Shown: positions 13,201 through 25,220 of the stretch, one piece after another
How the letters are laid out: the number at the start of each line of letters is the position of its first letter
How positions within the stretch are numbered: position 1 is the stretch's first letter
DNA from: Davidsoniella eucalypti
Taxonomy: Eukaryota; Ascomycota; Sordariomycetes; Microascales; Ceratocystidaceae
DNA length: 64,000 nucleotides
Reading direction: 5' to 3'
Assembly: GCA_004009845.1 (NCBI GenBank)
Contig: RMBW01000054.1
Location: forward strand, 148,061-212,060
The notes under the pieces: generated by a model
What the model was told of the DNA's origin: nothing
Database searches by the model: none
The model's input: only the letters and a program-made list of their open reading frames with translations
Position numbers and translations under genes: made by a program

Positions 13201-16200
13201 GCAGTTCGCAGCCTTCCACTTCGACGTGTCTGTGCTCGAGCAGTACTGGTCATGGTCGGTTGGAATCCCCGTGATCGCAGCGCCAAGAGACGTCTTGCTG
13301 GCCGACTTGGAACACGCACTGGCCTCTCTGCGCATCTCACACGTGGATTTGACGCCTTCGCTGGCAGCTCTGATCCGCCCCGAGAAGGTTCCGGCGCTGT
13401 GCAACGGAGTGTTCATCACGGGCGGCGAACAGCTGCGTCGCGAGATTCTAGATGCCTGGGGCCCCCACGAGGTTATCTACAACGCCTACGGGCCGACTGA
13501 AGCGACTATTGGCGTGACCATGCGGCAGCGTGTCCCCCGGGCCGGCCGCCCAGCTAACATCGGTGCCCAGTTCCCGAATGTCGGATCCTTCGTCCTCCAG
13601 CCAGGAACGGAGATTCCGGTCTTCCGCGGCGCCGTCGGCGAGCTCTGTGTGTCTGGCGCCCTCGTCGGCAAAGGCTACCTTGGACGGCCCGATCTGACAG
13701 CCGAGCGATTCCCTACGCTTGCAACGATGGGCAATGAGCGCGTCTATCGGACCGGCGATCTAGTCCGTGTTCTGCACGACGGGTCGTTTGATTTCCTCGG
13801 CAGAGCCGATGACCAAGTCAAGCTTCGTGGACAACGCCTAGAGCTCGGCGAGATTGCCCATGCTATTGTTTCCGGCAGCGGCAACCCGGCACTCAAGCAC
13901 GCGGTATGTCTTGTCGCCAAGCACCGTGTCACTGGGAAAGATCTTCTAGTAGCCTTTGTTTCGTCCGAGGCTATCAATGCAGGCGCTGCTTCTAGCCCGC
14001 CAACACTCCCTTCTTCGGTAATGGCCCAGCAGGCAAAGGAAGCGTGTCGCCGTAAGCTTCCCCCGTACATGGTGCCGACGTATGTGCTTGCGCTAGACTA
14101 CATGCCACTGAGCTCGAACAACAAGGCCGAGGTCAAGATGCTGCGGGCCTTGTTCGGCAGCATGTCTCCTGGCGAGTTGGTGCGGCTGACCCAGGCACCA
14201 GCCAAGTCGACTACACCGACTTCCAAGGGAGCTCAGGACGCCGAGGCTGGTGCTGCCGTCAGAAAGGCCCTCGAAGACTTTTCAGGCATCGGGAGTCTGG
14301 CTCTGACAACCAGCATCTTTGACTGCGGCATCGACTCCATCTCGATATCCCGCTTCGTCAGATTGCTCAAGAGCCGCGGCTTCTCCGGAGCTTCGCCTGC
14401 CACTGTCTTCCAGAACGCTACGGTGCAAGAGCTCACTGCTGCTCTTTCGCCTGCCGCTGATAGCATCGATGAGACAGCCAAGGCTTCGATGTCTGGAAAC
14501 GCAACTGCCGCTGCTAAAACACGGGCTGTGATGCAGGACCTCGCTGCGGCCAACCATGTGCTGCGGCCTGCCGTGCTATCAGCTCTGGGACTCTCTGCCT
14601 CCGAGCTTGAGTATGTGGCTCCGTGCACGCCACTGCAGGGAGGAATGCTGTCCCGGGCTGTGATTAGTGGCAACGGACTATACTTCAACTCTGTCACTCT
14701 CAAACTCGCCGAGTCCGCTGATTTCGCTGCCGTCAAGCGTTCCTGGGATCGCCTGATCGCGGAAACCGCCATCCTACGATCTGCCTTCGTGTCGACTCCC
14801 CGGGGATGGGTGCAAGCGGCCATCCGGAGCTCGTCGGCGGCTTCTTCTTGCTGGACAGAAAACATAGCGTGCGCTGATATCGTCACTGCTTGTCGCGGTC
14901 TGCGCAAAGACTGGCTACGTGATAACCAGTCTCTTATCAGCCAGCCCCTCCGTCTGTCATTAGTACAAACAGCAGCTCCTGACGCTGGCCGGTACATCTA
15001 CGTCCAGATATTCCACGGCATCTACGACGGCTTGAGTCTTGACCTGATGCTATCTCGCGTATCTGACATGGTCCTGCGTGGCGACTCTCAGTCCCGTACC
15101 GATTCCCCTTCTATTCCGTCATTCTATGATACGCTGGCCTATGGGCCTCTCTGGCTCCATCTGGACACTCGAAGCTTCTGGACAACTCATCTCGATGGCT
15201 GGGCCGAAACGAAGTTCCCGAGTCTCCAAGACGCAGCTAGATCAGGCGCTGATAGCGGCAACTTCAGTGTCCAGGCCGAGAGCATCGTTGACCTGAGCCA
15301 TATCACCAGTGCTTCCCAGACAGCTCCCATGTCGGCTATCGTTCTCGCTGTGTGGATGTCCATCTTGACACGCTATACGCCCAGCTCTACCCCGACCACC
15401 GGCATCGTGACGGCCGGCAGGGCACTCGACTGTGCAGGCGTTGAAAGCACTATTGGGCCGCTATTCAACACTGTCCCCTTCCACGCTACCTGGGATGCCC
15501 GGGCTTCTTCCTGGGCTCAGGTTGTGCGCAGTTGCGCTGCCTTCATTTCGGATCTTCAGACCTACCAGCACACCCCCCTCCGCGACATCCAGAAATGGTG
15601 CTCCAGTGGCCGGCCTTTGTTCGACTCTTTGTTCTCGTTCCGCGCAGAAGCGGACAAGCAGCCCGGGGCTGGTCTCTGGGATATTGTGGATGATGACAGC
15701 GATTATACCGCGCTGCCTGACTATCCGATAGCGTTTGAGGGCGCCAGGCTAGACGGTAACCGCCTTCGCCTCACTATCGTTGCCCAATCACGACTCATGT
15801 CCGCGGCTCATATCGAATCCATCTTGTCTGACATGGAACATGCCATCGCTTCGTTCAGGTCCTCGCTTCCTTTCCTTTCGTCTCAACGCGTAGACCCTCG
15901 GGCTCCCCCCAGAAACTTGAACTACGACGCCTCTCCATCCTCCAGCGCACCGACGAGCACATCCAGCGGCCCTAGTACTGGTTCTACGGCTGACCCTACT
16001 ACCTCCTTGGTGTTTCCGAGACTCATCGCCGAGATGGCAAGCTTCACGGGGCTGCCAGTAGAAGATATAACTGCTGAATCTTCGATAGTTGCCCTTGGCC
16101 TTGACAGCATCGATGTGATCCGGCTGTCAGCACACCTTCGTTCGGCTCTTTCGATGCTCGATGCGCCTACGCCAGCACAGATCATGCGTCAGCCGACCAT

Positions 16201-19200
16201 CGCCGGAATCGCCCATCTTCTAGACACTCCAGATACACCCGAGGGCGGTGTCGTGTCTGAGTCTACTGCGGAGATGTGGCCACAGCTGGTCAACAAGCTC
16301 CAAGCTTCCGTCCATGCCGTGCTTCCCGACTCCGAGATCGAGGCTGTGCTTCCCGCCACGCCTCTGCAAGAAACGCTGGTGGCCAAGATGCTACAGTCTG
16401 ACTTTGAATGGTACTTCAATCACGACCTTCGAGAGATAGCCCCCGGCGTCGATGTCGCCTGTCTCCAAAGCGCCTTCCAGACTCTCGTGGAACAACGGCC
16501 TGTCTTGAGAACTGGATTCGTTCCGGTCTCGGATGCCTCTGTGGCCTGCTCGTTTGCACAGGTGGTGTGGCCTTCTTCGCCCAAGACTATCGTTGCCACC
16601 GACATACAAGTCGTTGATGGTGTGGACGCTGTCTCTACGCTGTCCGATAAGGCCCGTGACACGGCCGCTGAATGTAAAGGCGTCTCTGGCTTGTTCCAAG
16701 TGCAGTTCATCGCCGTGTCAGGCAAGCCGTTCGTCCTCTTGTCGATCGCCCATGCTCTCTATGACGGATGGTCACTCTCGCTGCTGCATTCAGATCTGCA
16801 AAGGGCTTACTACGAGAAGCAGCTCGATGCTCGGCCAGCCCCAGACACCTTCCTACAGGCTATTTTCTGTCCATCCCGCGGCTCTACTGCTGCTGCTGAC
16901 TCATTCTGGGCGCAGTATCTCTCTGGCGCGCCGTCCACCATAGTCGGGGCTCCATCTCTTCCAGCCACACCCAACAGCAGGGCCGCTACTAGTTGCAATG
17001 CTGCTGGTGCTGCCAGTACTACCAGCACTTCGAGTTCTGCAACGGTTCGCCAAGAGCTTGCATCGTCTGTTTCCGCTGCAGAGGCCGCCAAATTCGCCCG
17101 CAGCCACAGCGTATCGCTGCAGTCTCTCGGCTTGGCGGTGTGGTCTGCCGCTCTCGCCTCCCTGGCATCATCGCTGGATATCTCGTTTGGCGTTGTTCTT
17201 TCTGGCCGTGATCTTGCCGCTGCCGCAGATCTGTGCTTCCCCACCATGAACACGGTCGCGGTACGTGCTATCCTGCACGGCAATGCGGGATCTTTTGTCG
17301 CCTACATGGAGGCCTGCATGGCACAGATCCGCCCCCACCAGACTTACCCGTTGAGGAAGGCCGCTGCAGCTGCTGCTACAACACTAAAGCCCGTAGGCGG
17401 GCCACTGTTCAACACGCTGTTTCTGCTGCAAAAGGGCGCTACAGACTACTCCAGTCCACAAGCAGGCGAACCACCGATCCTGCGTGAAACCTCAACAGGC
17501 AGTGCCCAGGCAGAATATCCCTTGTGTATAGAGTTGGTGCAGGGGGGCGCTGATCAGCTCGTTTGGCGCACGGCCGTCGACCAAGCACTGTGGCAAGCTG
17601 ATTTGCTGCAAGTCGTCGACAAGGTGCTGGCGTTCTTTCTACGGCAACCTGAGGAGCCAGTGGTCAAATTCGCAGAGTCTGGGACCGCAACGATCTGTGG
17701 TTTTCTCCCTTATATCCCCGCCCTTGCTGTCGACTCTTGCATTGGCCAATCGCCTGTTGGCAGCAGCGATGATAGCCCAGAAGAGACGTGGAACTCTACC
17801 GAATCTGGCATCCGCTCGGTCCTTTCGTCTATCTCGGGCATCCCCCAGGAACAAATCACCAAGGCCGCTTCGCTCTATCGTCTCGGCCTCGACTCTATCA
17901 CTGCCATCAAAGTCTCTGCCGCTCTACGGGCCGCTGGAATTCAGTTGACGTCGCGACAGTTACTTTCTACTACCGACATCACTTCGATGGCTCAGGCCTC
18001 GCAGCTTGTAGACCAACAACGGCATCATCTTACATCGCAAACAGACTCTACCATGGCACAGTCTCCTTCTCGTGAGTGGGCTCCTGATGTCATTGCCACG
18101 GCCGCCCAGCTGGGCGTCAGCACTGCCGATATCCAGGATGTTCTTCCGACGCTTCCTATGCAGCGCTACATGCTGACTGCATGGCATCTAAGTCGTGGTT
18201 CCATATTCGCACCTTCATTCACATATCGTCTTCAAGCTAGCAGTAGCCCAGGCTCCCCGTCTACCATCAGCATCGACAGGCTTTCTGCTGCTTGGCGCTC
18301 AACTGTAGCCGCCTTGCCCATTCTGCGGACCGCCTTTCTCCCTTCATCTGACGTGGACATTGCATTCACACAAGTGGTTCTTCGTCCGGAGGCTGCTGTT
18401 CTCGATGATGTCTATCAGCTTTCTATGGCTTCAAAGTCGAAGCCTTCCCCGTTCGACATCTCCAAGCCATTCGTACGGGCGTGCCTCGCCAATGTCACCA
18501 ACGAGTGTGTCGATTTTGTTCTCACTATACACCATACACTTTATGACGCCCACAGTCTACCATCCGTCATTCGTCATTTTGCTCTTGCGTTGGAGTCTCC
18601 GTCTCTACTCGAACCCGTCGATTTACAGGAATGGAAGAACACTGTTCTAGCCCCGTTGGAAACACAGCAAGAGCGGAAGGCTTTCTGGGCCAACAAGTTC
18701 GTTGGGGTTCCCGCCATTGTCCATTCTGCCCCCGATGAGCCGACTAGACGCATGCACGAATACCGCGAGGGCTTGGTTAGCGATGTCTCCTCCATCAAGT
18801 CACTGTGCGCCGATGAAAACATCAGTGTCCAGGCTTATGTCTTTGCCATCATTGCACGAAACGTAGCGGCCCAGTATAAAACCACTGACGTGACGCTGGG
18901 AGTATATCTCGGAAACGTCGATGATCAAAGCCTTCTTCACGACACTTTCCCGCGCCTCAATATCCTGCCACTAAGAGTCTCTGTTTCCGACAGCTCTCTA
19001 ATGGCATCTGCCAAAACTATACAACAGGACCTCCACGCTTTGTCTGCTCCATTGGCCGCACAATCTAGTCTCGATGAGATTCACAGATGGTCCGGAATCT
19101 CGGTGCCCGTATTCGTCAACTTCTTGGCTGGAACTATCGACACAGGGGCGCCAACAGCTATCAAATTCGAGGCCGTCTCAAGCACAAATCTCCCCGATTG

Positions 19201-19443
19201 CACGACGTGGACTCGGGAACTCGCAAAACAGATGCGGAGTCCTGTCGAGGAGTCTATACAGGTATGGAAATCCCAAGTCTCTAAATCCGTCAGCCACTAA
19301 CTAATCATCTATAGCACGCTATCGACATTGAGGCTGCCATTCGTGGTGACAGACTAGATTTCGGCATGTTTTCGGCCTTGGAAGTGGCCGATGAGGATTG
19401 GGCGGAAGAGTTTTTGGAAAAGGTTATTGCTGCCCTCAAATAG
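4270..19443 (+). CDS. Ferrichrome-type siderophore non-ribosomal peptide synthetase
   Basis: Exons 4270-5258, 5354-10657, 10765-19261 and 19315-19443 give 4972 aa, close to SidC/Sib1 enzymes. These assemble a cyclic hexapeptide hydroxamate siderophore from acylated N5-hydroxyornithine and small amino acids, for intracellular iron storage or uptake. Domains read as A1 (YTSGSTG near 183), T1 (DSL near 576), C1 (HHAVYDG near 788), A2 (YTSGTTG near 1262), T2 (near 1651), C2 (HHALYDG near 1851), T3 (near 2193), C3 (HHALYDA near 2404), A3 (YTSGTTG near 2869), T4 (near 3287), C4 (FHGIYDG near 3513), T5 (near 3876), C5 (AHALYDG near 4093), T6 (near 4473), C6 (HHTLYDA near 4686). There is no thioesterase, as usual for fungal cyclising enzymes that release through a terminal C domain. 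A3's last core motif is degenerate (NKAEVK in place of GKVDRK). The ATG at 4270 follows an in-frame stop at 4231. No ornithine monooxygenase or acyltransferase gene is in the window. Confidence 0.93.
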
Positions 19444-19602
19444 CGGTTCTCTTTTCTACTTCTTGCTTGTTTTGTTCAAGTCAGAGCACAATATATATAG
19501 ATCATATTTCATTTCCAATTACATTGTTTTACTCAAGTAAAAATCAAAACAAAATATCAAAAAGCAAATCCGCAAGGACCGAAAGGATTCTAGCGCTTGT
19601 CA
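19444..19602. other. NRPS 3' flank and tRNA terminator
   Basis: A short AT-rich spacer. On the minus strand, just past the tRNA-Gln 3' end, it has several runs of four to five T, which suit RNA polymerase III termination. The two genes converge on this spacer. Confidence 0.4.
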
Positions 19603-19692
19603 AGGTCCATGCCGGAGTCGAACCGGCGTCTTTGGAAGACTCTAATTGTACTAAATCAAAATCCAACGTCATAACCACTAAACTAATGGACC
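19603..19692 (-). tRNA. tRNA-Gln(UUG): tRNA-Gln (UUG) with an intron of about 18 nt
   Basis: Read on the minus strand, a seven-pair acceptor stem (GGTCCAT/ATGGACC) closes a cloverleaf with a GTT/GAC D stem, a TTGGA/TCCAA anticodon stem, a TTG anticodon and a GCCGG-TTCGACT-CCGGC T arm. The discriminator base is U, as expected for fungal tRNA-Gln. About 18 extra bases follow position 37, the standard site of nuclear tRNA introns. The mature length is 72 nt before CCA addition. All stems pair, so it appears functional. Confidence 0.93.
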
Positions 19693-20219
19693 AATTGCTT
19701 GGGATAACTGCCATTCAATAGGAGCTATATACTAATTTCAGAAAGCCGGCGGATTTCCAGAACTCATCATGTCGAATACCTACCCAGACGTCATATAATC
19801 ATGATAGTTCGAGCCGAGCTTACATTGAATACAGAAATAGCCTTGAAATCTATAGAGGGTGTCTAAAAATCTACATATATGAACTTGCAACTACTACACG
19901 TTCAGGATTTAGTCGGAAGATGACACCAACCAACTGCCTCTACCCGAGACTTCCATTGTATGGATGTACTTGAAGGTAAAGCTATAAAGACTAAAGAAAA
20001 GAATATTAAAGTTGTACAGGCCTATTTAAAATGGTCACCTTACAAGCCCTAAGTCGAATACAATAACTATGTGTTAGGTGAGTGAGGATAATGTCTGTCT
20101 GGCAATACGTTATATATATATGTTAAATTAAATATATAAAGATGCAAATATGACGATGTCAGTTCTAGCTGATATGTTACGATGTATTCCCAACAAACAA
20201 CAATGATTATACTTCATGT
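19693..20219. other. Intergenic spacer
   Basis: About 530 bases of AT-rich DNA between the 5' end of tRNA-Gln and the stop of the HD-domain gene. I see no gene, repeat or recognisable site in it. Confidence 0.5.
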
Positions 20220-21211
20220 CTATATAGTTCCAGCACCTCCAGTCACCCCATAACTATGTCCATTGACCACACCGTTAGCAGTCTCGACTCCATTGCCATT
20301 AGCCTCGGCCTTTTTGCTCTCCCAGAAAGCATGTTTCTCGGCAATGACTTGAGCAGCCATATCTCGTATCTCAGGAGTCACAATCTTCTCCTCGACATAG
20401 GCAAACTCAGTCAGATCAAGCTTTCCATTGGCTCTCTTTTCGTAATCGACCATTTGATGGAGTAGTTCAAGTTTGTCCAGGTCGTGGACAACGATGCTTT
20501 CGAATGTCTGGGAATCTTCGTATTCTTGCCAGATTTCACGGATCTGCTTGCCGGCAAGACCACCGTCGAAACGGCCTAGTAACGTTTTAGTAAGGTAGTC
20601 CATAGTTTCACTCTCGCGGCGAGACTTTTCAGGTTTAGGCACGCCATCGACGGGTGTGATATCCCCAACAAGAAGCTCTGCCATATCATGAATAAGGGCC
20701 ATCTTGATGCAACGATCCTGGTCAACACGGGCGGCAAGACTAGCAGGAAGGATCATGGCCATGAGAGCCATTCTATACATGTGGTCGCTGATTGACTCGC
20801 AACTGGATAGTAGCATATTAGTTAGTAGTGTCATAATAATACTATGATAGTGGAACAAAAACCAAGACACTATAAGACAAGCGGACAGGTAGGTAGGGGT
20901 CTTACTATGTGACACCAAAGCGGCGCCATCCCTCGCGCTTTGTGGTTTTCAACCGTTCGAGAATATGCATGAATGGCACAGGACTAGCCGAGTTCTCTTC
21001 CGGTCTATAGTTGGTGCTCGACTTGTCCAAGGCCGCAGTGACGGTCCAGTGGCCATCGACGTGGGGAGTGGGAACGACGCCCAGTTCTGCAAGGCGGTCA
21101 CCAGTATCAGCAAAGACTCGATCAAAAAGGGGCAGCTTAGAAACAGAGTCTCTTAAAAGTTCATGCAGGTAAGCAAGCTGTGGACATACCTGGGATAGGG
21201 TGGTCAGTCAT
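20220..21211 (-). CDS. HD-domain 5'-deoxynucleotidase (HDDC2/YGK1-like)
   Basis: Exons (minus) 21190-21211, 20906-21116 and 20220-20802 give 271 aa. The metal-binding HD-domain residues are visible: the His of CESISDHMYRM, the His-Asp pair of ALIHDMAELLVGDITP and the Asp of VHDLDKLELL. The family hydrolyses deoxyribonucleoside 5'-monophosphates in the cytosol and nucleus. The Asn/Gly-rich C-terminal tail after the domain looks unstructured. The second intron is well supported (GTAAGA, ACTAAC, CCAG). The first is less certain: it joins a 7-codon first exon by a GTATGT donor and a GATCGAG acceptor, and without it the frame from this ATG stops within 17 codons. Confidence 0.85.
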
Positions 21212-22658
21212 GGTTGAGTGAGTCCGGGATGAGTGTGAGATAAGAGCGTGCTTATGATTATGAAGCAAATTAATGGGTGAGTGGAGTTTATGAGAGATAC
21301 TGCGACGGGTAGCACCTGGAATTAATGGCAGTTTACGGAGCAAGATAGACATGAGAAGAATATATATTTGTTCTCTGTGATCGATATCAAAAGCAACGAT
21401 GATTGTAATTGCGCAGACAAGGCCAAGGCTGACTTGTGCCTCGATAAGAAACAGGGCAAGCGCTGCTGTATTTGTCCTTTTTTCCTCAAGATTAGGAATT
21501 GCCCAAAGTTGTTGTGGAGGCAAGGCAGAGGGGCGACAGTAGCTTCAAAGGTTCAAAATAAAAGTCCAAAGACAAAAACAAAAACAAGGCCGTAAAATAA
21601 GCAAAGCTGTAACGGGGTTCCCCCTAGCAGAGAAAACGGTACTAAATAACCCGGATCGTCGCGGAAAAAGCCAGAACTAACTAATATGAGATGGACGGAT
21701 CGCGGAAAAATGAATGAAAAGAATCGAGATCAATATTCAACATCAAGTGCGTTGGCTGTACCAACACGCAAGTAGTGAATTTAAAGGAGATGGCCAGCTC
21801 TTATTTATAAGAATTATTTGCAAGAAGTACGATGGCTGCCAGTCACGCACTATCATTGTTTCACATTTTCGTCGTCCAGCTTGAGATCTTCGGCTCAGCA
21901 TGTCTCTGGTTGGTTTTGGCCACAGTACGGTTTGATATACCAAGCTTCAAAAAAGATGTATCTTTGATATACATAGCTGCCCAGCCCAATGCAGCCCGAC
22001 AAGTTGACAGAATTAGAGCCAACCAGACAGCCAAGCAGAATAGACGACACACTCGATTAGCCGGCTTCTTACAGTGCATTATCCTGTATTCCATGGCCTT
22101 CCACGGAGACCCAAGGATTCACAACTTGAAAGCACTCCGTGCTGTTCATCTCACAAACTTCTAAGCTTATTTACGTATCGTCATATCGAAGACGAAGAAA
22201 TCAATGCAGGCTCTCGCTTACCCCTGCAGGTTTGTCTTCTTTGTACAAGATCTGATCTTGTTGAAGATTGTATCTAAAACGAACAAGAAAGATGGATGTA
22301 AACAAGCGCTACAGAACCAGTCACTTTTATCCATGGTATCAAGCTCCAAATAGCCTAGTCTCCTCTCCCGTGTTGCCACAGGAAGAATATTTCAACCAAT
22401 CTCTGTACTGGCATTTGAAGTTGCTGAGTTTACTCACATGGGGGTTAAGCGCCACTTAACCCTAGGTCAAAATCCATTACGCTAAATATAGAGACACAAT
22501 AAACACTAGTTTCAAACAATAACTTGTACTCATTCACATGAACCATGAAAAGATATCAAGGTACAATCGATAAAGGATCATAATCTATTTAGGGTATCGG
22601 TTCATAAGAGAGTCGTTGGATGCTGAAAACCACAGAAAACTTATCCCAGTCTAATTGC
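21212..22658. other. Intergenic region, no gene recognised
   Basis: This 1.45-kb stretch lies upstream of the HD-domain gene and downstream of the rhodanese gene. Overlapping frames at 21832-22164 (plus) and 21861-22094 (minus) have hydrophobic stretches but no family resemblance, no intron continuation and no clear leader. I treat them as chance frames. Confidence 0.5.
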
Positions 22659-23154
22659 CTAGTAGCCGGCCTGCCAGAGGTCTCTGTTATAGCCCTCCGT
22701 CAAGATCTCCTCCTCGCCATATAGCTCCTGCCAGCCGACGAAGCCACCATCGAGGACAACCACGTTCTGCTTCTTGTTACCGGAGCCAGAGCGGTCCATC
22801 TCGCGCAGATACTTGATGGCGGCACTGGGACCACGCTGCTGGGACAGCGCACAATGGAATACAACGGTGTCTTTACTTTCGAACTTACGTAGCAGCGTAG
22901 GGATCATGGCATCGACGGTGTTGGACGGCACGTTGGTACAACCCTTGATATGGCCACCAATGTAGTCTAGGAAAAGCACGTGTTAGCATCGGCGTAGATA
23001 GCGAGATAGAAATAAAACAGAGGTGCGTACCACTGTCTCTGACATCGACTATGGCAAAAGAGGGATCTTCTTTCTTGCCCTGGTGCGCCAAGATCATAGA
23101 GGACAAGTCTTGCGCCGTGATGCGCTTGAGGCTGGCGATAGTCATAGTAGACAT
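22659..23154 (-). CDS. YCH1: Rhodanese/Cdc25-like phosphatase (Ych1/Ibp1 family)
   Basis: Exons 23031-23154 and 22659-22966 (minus) give 143 aa, the normal size for this single-domain family. The catalytic loop HCALSQQRGPSAA carries the CX5R signature (Cys nucleophile, terminal Arg) in the form typical of yeast Ych1 and fission-yeast Ibp1. The protein also has the rhodanese entry motif VDVRD and the DYIGGHI turn. Relatives show phosphatase activity in vitro and resemble the arsenate reductase Acr2, so an arsenate-reductase role is a weaker alternative. The 64-nt intron splits the codon of the Asp before Tyr-Ile-Gly-Gly. Confidence 0.9.
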
Positions 23155-25220
23155 TGTATGAGGATAGCGGAGAAATAGCGTGAAAGCAAGAGAAAAAGCC
23201 GAGCGAACAGACAAGCAAGAGGAAGCCGCTTCTAGGAGCTTTGCTGTTGGTTTTATAAACTTGTCGATTGGGTTTATCTGTATAGAAACTTCGCGAAGCT
23301 TGGGCTCTGTTTGGCCTAGACCAAAGTCGAAGTGGAAACCTTTTTTTTTTTGGCGTGCCTAGAAAAGCAATCGCTTGAATTTCCTTGGCCTAACAAGGAA
23401 ATAAGAAAATAAGAGCTAAGGTTAAGGTAATGAACGACAAGCTATTCTGGAGAAAGAGGGGAAACAAGTGTGATGGAAAGAGCCAGAGAGAAAACAAGAA
23501 CACAATGTCGTCCATCGCCATGGTATTTATATGTAGAGCAGATCCAAGATACATTCGACATTCGACTCGTACACTAGTGCTTCGCCGTATAGGAAATAGT
23601 CTGAATGCTGGTGCTTGATTGCCCGATTCGAGAGTAACCCAAGCAAATGCCAGTGCCGTCAGCAAATTATCTCAGCTTATGACTCCCTTCCATCCACTTC
23701 TTCCGAACAACATCTCTAGACCAACAGCCAGTTGCATTGCTGGCTATTCCTTGCTTCCGAAGATAGACCTCCAGATACACATCACCGTAAGGAGGTCTGC
23801 TATAATAAGCCTCATCGGCATCTCTTACTACTTGGGTCTTGAGCTTTCGGTCTCGCCTGCTCCATTCTTCGCAGCACCAATACAGTTGTGTATAGTAGCT
23901 TGCCTTGTTATTTCAAGTTTCTACCTTTTGAGCCAAACATGGGAAAGAAATATATACAGAATGACTCCTAAACCTAGCCAGGCAAGCACATGTTAGTCAG
24001 TTGACGCCCGACCTCTCACAAGACAGCGTCAGCGACAAACACGCTGCAGAACACAGCCTTGCTTTCGGAGTTTGGCGCGGTCTTTGGGGTCTAGAACATA
24101 CACCATCGCAGGGTGTACTTATGTCGAGAATGCTGTACTCTTCAAGGCGTCTGTCCTGTCTCGAGAACCTCAACCCTTCCCGCAAACAGTCAGACCAGCA
24201 ACTGCGCAGTAAGAACGAGGCTTTTCTCTTGTCGCTTTCTCACTGTGGCTAAGTGGGTTTCTTCATTTTATATGCATACAACAATACAGTAGATGCCTCG
24301 GTCTAAACATGCCTCTTGATGCGCTAATCGCCTTACAAAAGCTACTTCTTCCTCCCGTATCGATGAGAGAGAACGAGAGGACGGGAATGGCAGACAATCC
24401 AAAACGGTGCTTCCCGGAGGCATCCTATCTAATAGGGCTGCAGTCAAGAAAGCTGCCCCGAGCGCATGAGCCAGCAGGCAAATGCAACATAGGGTTTGAT
24501 TCAACGTGAGCTAAGCATATATATAGATACACTCTCAGATGCAGAACCGTGGCATTGGATCCATACCTCAGCTCACTTGGTTTGAATTATCTCTCTTACT
24601 ATCGTCCTCTAGTACTCCGGACTCGCGGCATTTATAGAGATATCGTCCAGGCCGCTGACTTCTCATGATGGAAGAATGAAGTCAACAAAACAAAGGCCTC
24701 TGCCGTGTGGTATTAGCTCGTTCATGGTATTGCTCTACCATGATACTATATTTAAACTAGACACACACAACATCTGACATGTTACATACAGCATATATTC
24801 GCCTTGCCCAGGGGGTTGAGGGCACTACGCAAGGGCAACATCGTCTACCAAAAATACAGTCATAAAAAAGATGCACAAACTTGGAGCTCAACGAAAGCTG
24901 ATGGGGTCGTGGGGTCGTAATACAAAAAGGCTTACTACTGTTTTCTGTAGTCAGCTCTACCTAGAATAATACTGACATTGCCACTATAGCTACCGTTAAC
25001 AAAATAATGTGTATCTCTGCATACAAAGAAAAAAGAGAAGAAAAACAGAGCAAGAAGCCAAACCACTATGACAAACAAACTAAGTAGCCGTACGCATAGA
25101 TTTCCTAAACACCATGTAAAAATGGACATTGTTAACACCGTAACATGAATCATTTCTTTTTCTAGACACATGGAGTTAAGAAACAGTCCCTTGTTCTGTC
25201 GCACTCGTCCGTGAGACTAG
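23155..25220. other. Intergenic region, no gene recognised
   Basis: About 2 kb between the start of the rhodanese gene and the 3' end of ADA2. Frames at 23390-23665 (minus), 23619-23996 (plus) and 24001-24252 (plus) lack recognisable motifs and flanking splice structure. The right third is AT-rich and probably the ADA2 3' region. Confidence 0.5.

Noticed and set aside
21832..22164. 110-codon frame with hydrophobic stretches
   Set aside because: Overlaps an equally long antisense frame, matches no family I know, and lies in AT-rich spacer DNA.
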